Part shown: one piece after another, positions 5,568-8,471 of the stretch
Layout of the letters: each line of letters begins with the position of its first letter
Position numbering within the stretch: the first letter of the stretch is position 1
Assembly (NCBI GenBank): GCA_046052705.1
Contig: JBJOLU010000084.1
Location: 1 to 8,471 of the forward strand
DNA length: 8,471 bases
Direction: 5' to 3'
DNA from: JBBATK01 sp046052705
GTDB lineage: Bacteria > Bacteroidota > Ignavibacteria > Kapaibacteriales > NICIL-2
Program-made: the position numbers and the translations under genes
Notes under the pieces: model-generated
What the model was told of the DNA's origin: nothing
The model's database searches: none
The model's input: the letters and a program-made list of their open reading frames with translations, nothing else

Positions 5568-6599
5568 CCGCCGAAACTTCTTAATAGATGTTGTTACTAC
5601 ACCGATGATGGAGAAATCCATGTCTTCGGTGACTTCGATATTCTTATGCGCTCTGTTTTCGGCAGCGAGTATTACGCGCTTGCCGTTGCGCACAAAGCGT
5701 TTAACCGTGAGTTCGTTGAATACACGGGCCACAATTATCTCTCCCGACTTGGGCGTAATTGCACGATCGATAATCAGCGTATCACCGTCGTAGATGCCTA
5801 TGTCCTTCATGGAGTCGCCAATTACGTTTACAAAGAAGGTGGAGTCGGGATTACTCACAAGAAAGTCCACGATGTCCACCGTTACGGTGTCGTCGCTGGT
5901 AGAGACGGGAGGCCCGGCACTCACACCGCTCTCCATCAACGGAAAGCGAGTGCTGCGAGTTCTCGTGAGATCCAGCGTAAGTATTCTGCGAGACAGTGAT
6001 GCCAGTGCATCGCCTGCCTCTTGCACAGCCGTACGTATCACCGAAAGCTGCTCCCATGCCGAACGTTCTTCCTCTTCGGTGCTTGCTGTTCGTGCTTGCT
6101 GTGTTTGTTGTCGTTGATGTGCTTGTTGTGTTTGCTGCGTTTGCTGTGCCTTCGATTTCTGCACGCGATCCCGCTCTACAGCCGATGCGCTCTCGGCTCT
6201 ACGCTCTATGAGCATAGGCTCCGTGCCATTGAGTAACCAACTTGTTGATATTCCGTATCGAGACTCCAACGCGTTCAGCACCTCGTAGGGAATACGACGC
6301 GTACCGCTTTCCCATGCATATACTGTCACCGGCGATACGTTCATTTGTTTGGCATAGGCAACCACCGACATATGCAGATGCTCCATGCGTGCACGCTTGT
6401 GACGCATCCCCGCATCGCGCTCTACTGCCTCCGGTGCAGATACACCGGCGTCCGGATGTGAACGACGATGCGCGTCGGTCTGTGTGTGCGTCTGTATCTG
6501 TGTATCAAGCTTCTCAAGCTTTCCAAGCTTCCGCTGCCGCCCGGCTGCGCGGGATGCTGCAGCGGCTTTGCTTGTTGTGTTTTTGCGCGATGATTTCAT
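5565..6599 (-). CDS. XRE-S24 repressor with UmuD/LexA-like self-cleaving domain (SOS regulator)
   Basis: This 344-residue protein is predicted to repress the damage-response genes and to self-cleave on RecA-coated single-stranded DNA. Residues 1-64 are basic and low-complexity. An XRE-type helix-turn-helix follows (MSVVAYAKQMNVSPVTVYAW at 77-96, then ESGTRRIPYEV, ending WLLNG at 121-125). A Gln/Thr-rich hinge (150-170) and a helical segment (about 177-207) lead into a peptidase S24 domain. The cleavage site is Ala228-Gly229 in SGVSAGPPV, the nucleophile is Ser263 in GDSM, and the general base is Lys300 in LTVKRF. The spacings (35 from Ala to Ser, 37 from Ser to Lys) equal those of LexA. The flanking text FPLMESGVSAG and the C-terminus IIGVVTTSIKK are closest to UmuD. 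UmuDAb of Acinetobacter and HdiR of Lactococcus are known precedents of such DNA-binding self-cleaving proteins. The start at 6599 fits the promoter dyad 34 bp upstream; a later start at Met65 (6407) would keep the whole HTH. Confidence 0.95.
   Translation of the reverse strand: MKSSRKNTTSKAAAASRAAGRQRKLGKLEKLDTQIQTHTQTDAHRRSHPDAGVSAPEAVERDAGMRHKRARMEHLHMSVVAYAKQMNVSPVTVYAWESGTRRIPYEVLNALESRYGISTSWLLNGTEPMLIERRAESASAVERDRVQKSKAQQTQQTQQAHQRQQTQQARTASTEEEERSAWEQLSVIRTAVQEAGDALASLSRRILTLDLTRTRSTRFPLMESGVSAGPPVSTSDDTVTVDIVDFLVSNPDSTFFVNVIGDSMKDIGIYDGDTLIIDRAITPKSGEIIVARVFNELTVKRFVRNGKRVILAAENRAHKNIEVTEDMDFSIIGVVTTSIKKFRR
6090..6152 (-). repeat. Gln/Thr-rich hinge repeat in the repressor
   Basis: A degenerate 9-bp periodicity (units such as TGCTGTGTT, TGTTGTCGT, TGCTGCGTT on the plus strand) encodes the QQT/QQA-rich hinge at residues 150-170. 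It joins the DNA-binding part to the self-cleaving part and is typical of a flexible linker. Low-complexity CAAGCTT repeats also occur near 6507-6532, in the N-terminal extension. Confidence 0.75.
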
Positions 6600-6632
6600 G
6601 ACATGAAAAAGGAGATGCTAAACATGTGGTGC

Positions 6633-6653
6633 AATTCTACGAAATGTAGAATT
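6633..6653. promoter_or_regulatory. Candidate SOS operator: 21-bp dyad
   Basis: AATTCTAC and GTAGAATT are perfect inverted arms of 8 bp separated by GAAAT. The dyad lies in the divergent spacer, 34 bp upstream of the repressor ATG and directly downstream of a TATAAT box read toward the repressor. Position, symmetry and size fit an operator for a dimeric XRE repressor controlling its own gene. No second full copy was found in the window; an isolated ATTCTAC half-site overlaps the repressor stop codon (5562-5568) and is probably chance. Confidence 0.7.
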
Positions 6654-6659
6654 ATTATA
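6654..6659 (-). promoter_or_regulatory. Likely -10 box of the repressor promoter
   Basis: The minus strand reads TATAAT here, immediately upstream of the dyad and 55-60 bp before the repressor start codon. The expected -35 region (about 6677-6682) lies in an A-run on that strand and is not a good match to TTGACA. A repressor bound at the dyad would overlap the transcription start region. Confidence 0.5.
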
Positions 6660-6663
6660 CAAT
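6658..6663 (+). promoter_or_regulatory. Possible -10 box of the methyltransferase promoter
   Basis: TACAAT on the plus strand lies 5 bp beyond the dyad. A 17-bp spacer would place the -35 region inside the left arm of the dyad (TTCTAC at 6635-6640). If real, a bound repressor would cover this promoter too. The match is weak. Confidence 0.3.
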
Positions 6664-6706
6664 ACGTAAAATGTTATTTTTTTGAGATGCGGTGCAGGAT
6701 GAGTGT

Positions 6707-7570
6707 ATGGATATTTTTACAGGCCGTTCCACACAACAACACCGAACGTACAGTCCGGTTCTTAACACCATACGCATGATGATGAATAGCAGCATACGAA
6801 CCTTGCTTTCGCGCATACCGGCTTTGCTCTACTTTGCCAGGGGGCGCGCAATGATGCAGGACGCCGAGTATTCCCGCGTGCAAGCATTAACCTCTCGCGA
6901 GACAGCAAAATCCCCTTCGCGAACGTATATACTCAACTATCTGTTGTCGCTATTCGGCAGAGAGACTTGGTACTTGGAGATCGGTACTCGAAATCCGGAA
7001 GACAACTTCCGGCATATTCAGGCTCACAAAAAATTCAGCGTCGATCCCGGTGTGGAGTTCAGCGCCAATCCGGTGGACTTTCCCATGACCAGCGATGAGT
7101 TCTTCTCCCGGCTTGAACATCATGCCCTGCTTCCTTCCGATACTCGCTTCGATGTGATTTTCATCGACGGCTTGCATTTGGCCGAGCAAGTGGATCGCGA
7201 TATTGAAAACGCATTGCGTTGGATTCGCGACGACGGTTTTATTGTGCTGCACGACTGCAATCCACCGGGCGAATGGCATGCGCGCGAAAACTATACGTAC
7301 TCTCACACTCCCGCTCGCGGCATGTGGAATGGCACCACCTGGAAAGCTTTTTATCGCCGGCGATTGCAAAAGGATCTCTACTCTTGCTGTATTGATACAG
7401 ACTGGGGAGTGGGCGTGATACAGAAAACGCACAACATCGGCGAGCACGCCGAAAACGAAAATCCTTTTTTCGAATTTCACGTACTGGACGCACACCGAGC
7501 AAAGCACTTGAACCTTGTATCCTTTGAAGGGTTCGTTACAAGAATCGAAAAGTGTTTTTCTTCACGCTAA
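6707..7570 (+). CDS. Class I SAM-dependent methyltransferase, divergent from the repressor
   Basis: The protein has a Rossmann-type methyltransferase core of a family often found among surface-polysaccharide and glycosyltransferase genes. Numbered from the ATG at 6707 (287 residues), motif I is YLEIGT at 89-94, SVDPG at 111-115 fits the acidic ribose-contact region, FDVIFIDGLH is at 148-157, and VLHDCNP is at 180-186 (motif IV-like). WNGTTWKAF at 197-205 and DTDWGVGVI near the end of the core are also characteristic. The substrate cannot be read from the sequence. The N-terminal 40 residues are basic and variable. The ATG at 6707 has AGGA seven bases upstream; a GTG at 6692 would add five residues. 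No membrane segment is evident. It shares its upstream spacer and dyad with the SOS repressor, which raises the possibility of damage-inducible expression; otherwise it may simply be an unrelated neighbour. Confidence 0.87.
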   Translation: MDIFTGRSTQQHRTYSPVLNTIRMMMNSSIRTLLSRIPALLYFARGRAMMQDAEYSRVQALTSRETAKSPSRTYILNYLLSLFGRETWYLEIGTRNPEDNFRHIQAHKKFSVDPGVEFSANPVDFPMTSDEFFSRLEHHALLPSDTRFDVIFIDGLHLAEQVDRDIENALRWIRDDGFIVLHDCNPPGEWHARENYTYSHTPARGMWNGTTWKAFYRRRLQKDLYSCCIDTDWGVGVIQKTHNIGEHAENENPFFEFHVLDAHRAKHLNLVSFEGFVTRIEKCFSSR

Positions 7571-7596
7571 ACATTCCACCACTGCGCACACGTGCA

Positions 7597-7619
7597 TGTG
7601 AATGGCAGCGCTATTCATA
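7597..7619 (+). terminator. Hairpin downstream of the methyltransferase, possible terminator
   Basis: TGTGAATGGC can pair with GCTATTCATA over 10 bp (two G-U pairs) around the loop AGC, beginning 27 bp after the methyltransferase stop codon. No U-tract follows, so this is not a standard intrinsic terminator. Its position between convergent genes is what suggests the role. Confidence 0.3.
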
Positions 7620-7620
7620 G

Positions 7621-7711
7621 CTGTGATATGTAGCTGTGATATCGATCTGTAATATCTATCTGTAGTATCTATCTGTAGTATCTATCTGTAGTATCTATCT
7701 GTAATATTCCG
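7621..7711. repeat. 13-bp tandem repeat, seven units, between convergent genes
   Basis: Seven head-to-tail units of 13 bp start at 7621, 7634, 7647, 7660, 7673, 7686 and 7699. The central three are identical (CTGTAGTATCTAT) and the outer ones diverge by a few bases. The array ends 2 bp from the stop codon of the SRAP gene (7714). A homogeneous centre with diverged ends is the usual pattern of repeat growth by slippage or unequal exchange. Confidence 0.95.
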
Positions 7712-7713
7712 CT

Positions 7714-8397
7714 CTACTCTATGCGAAGCAGCTCCGTGGCTTGGAGCATTGCGTCGTCCACCGGGGCAAAGAGTTCGGTAATACTATCGCGATTGCCGGT
7801 GGAATCCAGCCACGCCGTTTCTGCACCATCCACCAGTATCACCGGCTGGCGCTGGCGTGAGTTGTGAATGGCAGCCAGCAGCGGTCCGGCCGCACGTGTG
7901 AGTATGCTAAAGGTGCGCAGCTCCTCGCCCGTTTCTTTGTCCACCCACTGCTCGTGAATGCCGGCAAACGAGAACATATTCCGGCCGCGAAGTTCTATTC
8001 GGTAGGGTATCTTCTTTTTTCCTTCGTGATGATATTCGTAGAAGGCATCGGCGGGTACCAAACAGCGCTGCTTGGTAATACACTGCCGAAACGATGGTTT
8101 CTCAAACACGGTCTCGCAACGCGCATTCAAGGTATTGCTTCGAAACTTCAACGCCTCCTCGCGCGAGCGTATCCACCGCGGTATCAAGCCCCACTGCATT
8201 GCCTGCACTCTGTGCGGCTCCTCCTCTGTTACCACCGGCATGGCGGGATACGCAAAGGCATTTACGTGCGTGTGAACTTCGAACATATTCTCGTTGAAAA
8301 AACTCGGATCCACATCCACCGTATCCATGCCGTACAAGCGAGCATAGTGCTCCACAATGTCGGCTATGGGCGCTTTGAGGGAGAAATGATAACACAT
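7714..8397 (-). CDS. SOS response-associated SRAP/HMCES-family protein (YedK-like)
   Basis: SRAP proteins form a covalent thiazolidine link to abasic sites in single-stranded DNA and so protect them from cleavage and error-prone bypass. The 227-residue length is usual for bacterial members. The essential residues are present: Cys2 directly after the start Met, Asn91 in NTLNARCET, Glu121 in CLVPADAFYEY, and His178 in AAIHNSRQRQPVIL. WGLIPRW at 69-75 and KPSFRQC at 100-106 are further family blocks. Because Cys2 must become N-terminal, the start at 8397 is fixed. The His loop is longer than in YedK and resembles the Bacteroidota form, though Met of RMP is Gln here (RQP). It is convergent with the methyltransferase. 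Comparative genomics has linked SRAP genes to imuB/dnaE2/lexA clusters, so its place here is typical, but no copy of the 6633-6653 dyad lies in the 74 bp visible upstream. Confidence 0.96.
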   Translation of the reverse strand: MCYHFSLKAPIADIVEHYARLYGMDTVDVDPSFFNENMFEVHTHVNAFAYPAMPVVTEEEPHRVQAMQWGLIPRWIRSREEALKFRSNTLNARCETVFEKPSFRQCITKQRCLVPADAFYEYHHEGKKKIPYRIELRGRNMFSFAGIHEQWVDKETGEELRTFSILTRAAGPLLAAIHNSRQRQPVILVDGAETAWLDSTGNRDSITELFAPVDDAMLQATELLRIE

Positions 8398-8471
8398 GCC
8401 GCGAAGATATCATGCACGCTGTCGTCGGCGAGATACTACTTGCGAGGTTTTCGAGCGAACTATCGTCAGCG
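8398..8471. other. Upstream region of the SRAP gene, no feature recognised
   Basis: Only 74 bp are visible before the window ends. I see no dyad resembling 6633-6653, no convincing promoter box and no Shine-Dalgarno sequence. Confidence 0.4.

Noticed and set aside
5562..5568. ATTCTAC half-site as a second repressor operator before imuB
   Set aside because: Only one arm of the dyad is present, it overlaps a stop codon, and a 7-base match is not strong evidence.
5217..5999. A 260-residue plus-strand frame starting with a Cys-rich segment
   Set aside because: More than half is antisense to the well-supported repressor gene, and the Cys-rich part reflects the TGTG-rich spacer.
5565..6599. Prophage CI-type repressor marking a mobile element
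   Set aside because: No integrase, phage structural gene, cro-like gene or attachment repeat is in the window, and the neighbours are imuB, dnaE2 and SRAP, which fits an SOS regulator.
6605..6626. Good Shine-Dalgarno-like AAAAAGGAG on the plus strand followed by ATG
   Set aside because: The frame from 6624 crosses the dyad, has no recognisable domain, and overlaps the methyltransferase start in another frame. The sequence lies in the leader of the minus-strand repressor gene.
7621..7711. CRISPR array
   Set aside because: The 13-bp units are directly adjacent with no spacers, so this is a simple tandem repeat.

Overview
The window is a compact DNA-damage-tolerance locus. Every recognisable gene except one belongs to the SOS or translesion-synthesis repertoire. 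From right to left on the minus strand it holds a SOS-associated SRAP/HMCES-type protein (7714-8397), a self-cleaving repressor joining an XRE-type helix-turn-helix to a UmuD/LexA-like S24 peptidase (5565-6599), the catalytically dead Y-family protein ImuB (3592-4851), a small protein resembling DUF6504 (3169-3510), and the error-prone C-family polymerase DnaE2/ImuC, which runs off the left edge (1-3053). The exception is a class I SAM-dependent methyltransferase on the plus strand (6692/6707-7570), divergent from the repressor.

The organism is most likely from the Bacteroidota/Chlorobiota side of the bacteria, but this is only an inference. The SRAP protein has the longer His-containing loop (IHNSRQRQP) that resembles the IHNTKKRMP form I associate with Bacteroidota rather than the short IHHRMP form of YedK. 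Most starts lack a Shine-Dalgarno sequence, and the SOS regulator is an XRE-S24 protein instead of a canonical winged-helix LexA. Base composition looks near-balanced in genes.

The key regulatory element is a near-perfect 21-bp dyad (AATTCTAC-N5-GTAGAATT, 6633-6653) in the repressor/methyltransferase divergent spacer, next to a TATAAT box. It is the best candidate operator of the repressor. The likely circuit is: RecA filament on damaged DNA, cleavage at Ala228-Gly229, derepression of the repressor and the downstream imuB-dnaE2 genes, and possibly of the methyltransferase. The cleaved C-terminal piece is almost exactly the size of UmuD'. ImuA, the usual third partner, is not encoded here. A 713-bp gene-free gap lies between the repressor and imuB, about the length of an imuA gene, and is filled with low-complexity and pyrimidine-rich DNA.

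The locus is also full of short tandem repeats. Each of the four minus-strand cassette genes carries an in-frame repeat (units of 9, 12, 15 or 21 bp) in a linker or insert. Most spacers carry their own unrelated tandem repeat (13, 21, 24 and 12 bp). This locus-wide repeat load is the most unusual structural feature of the window.
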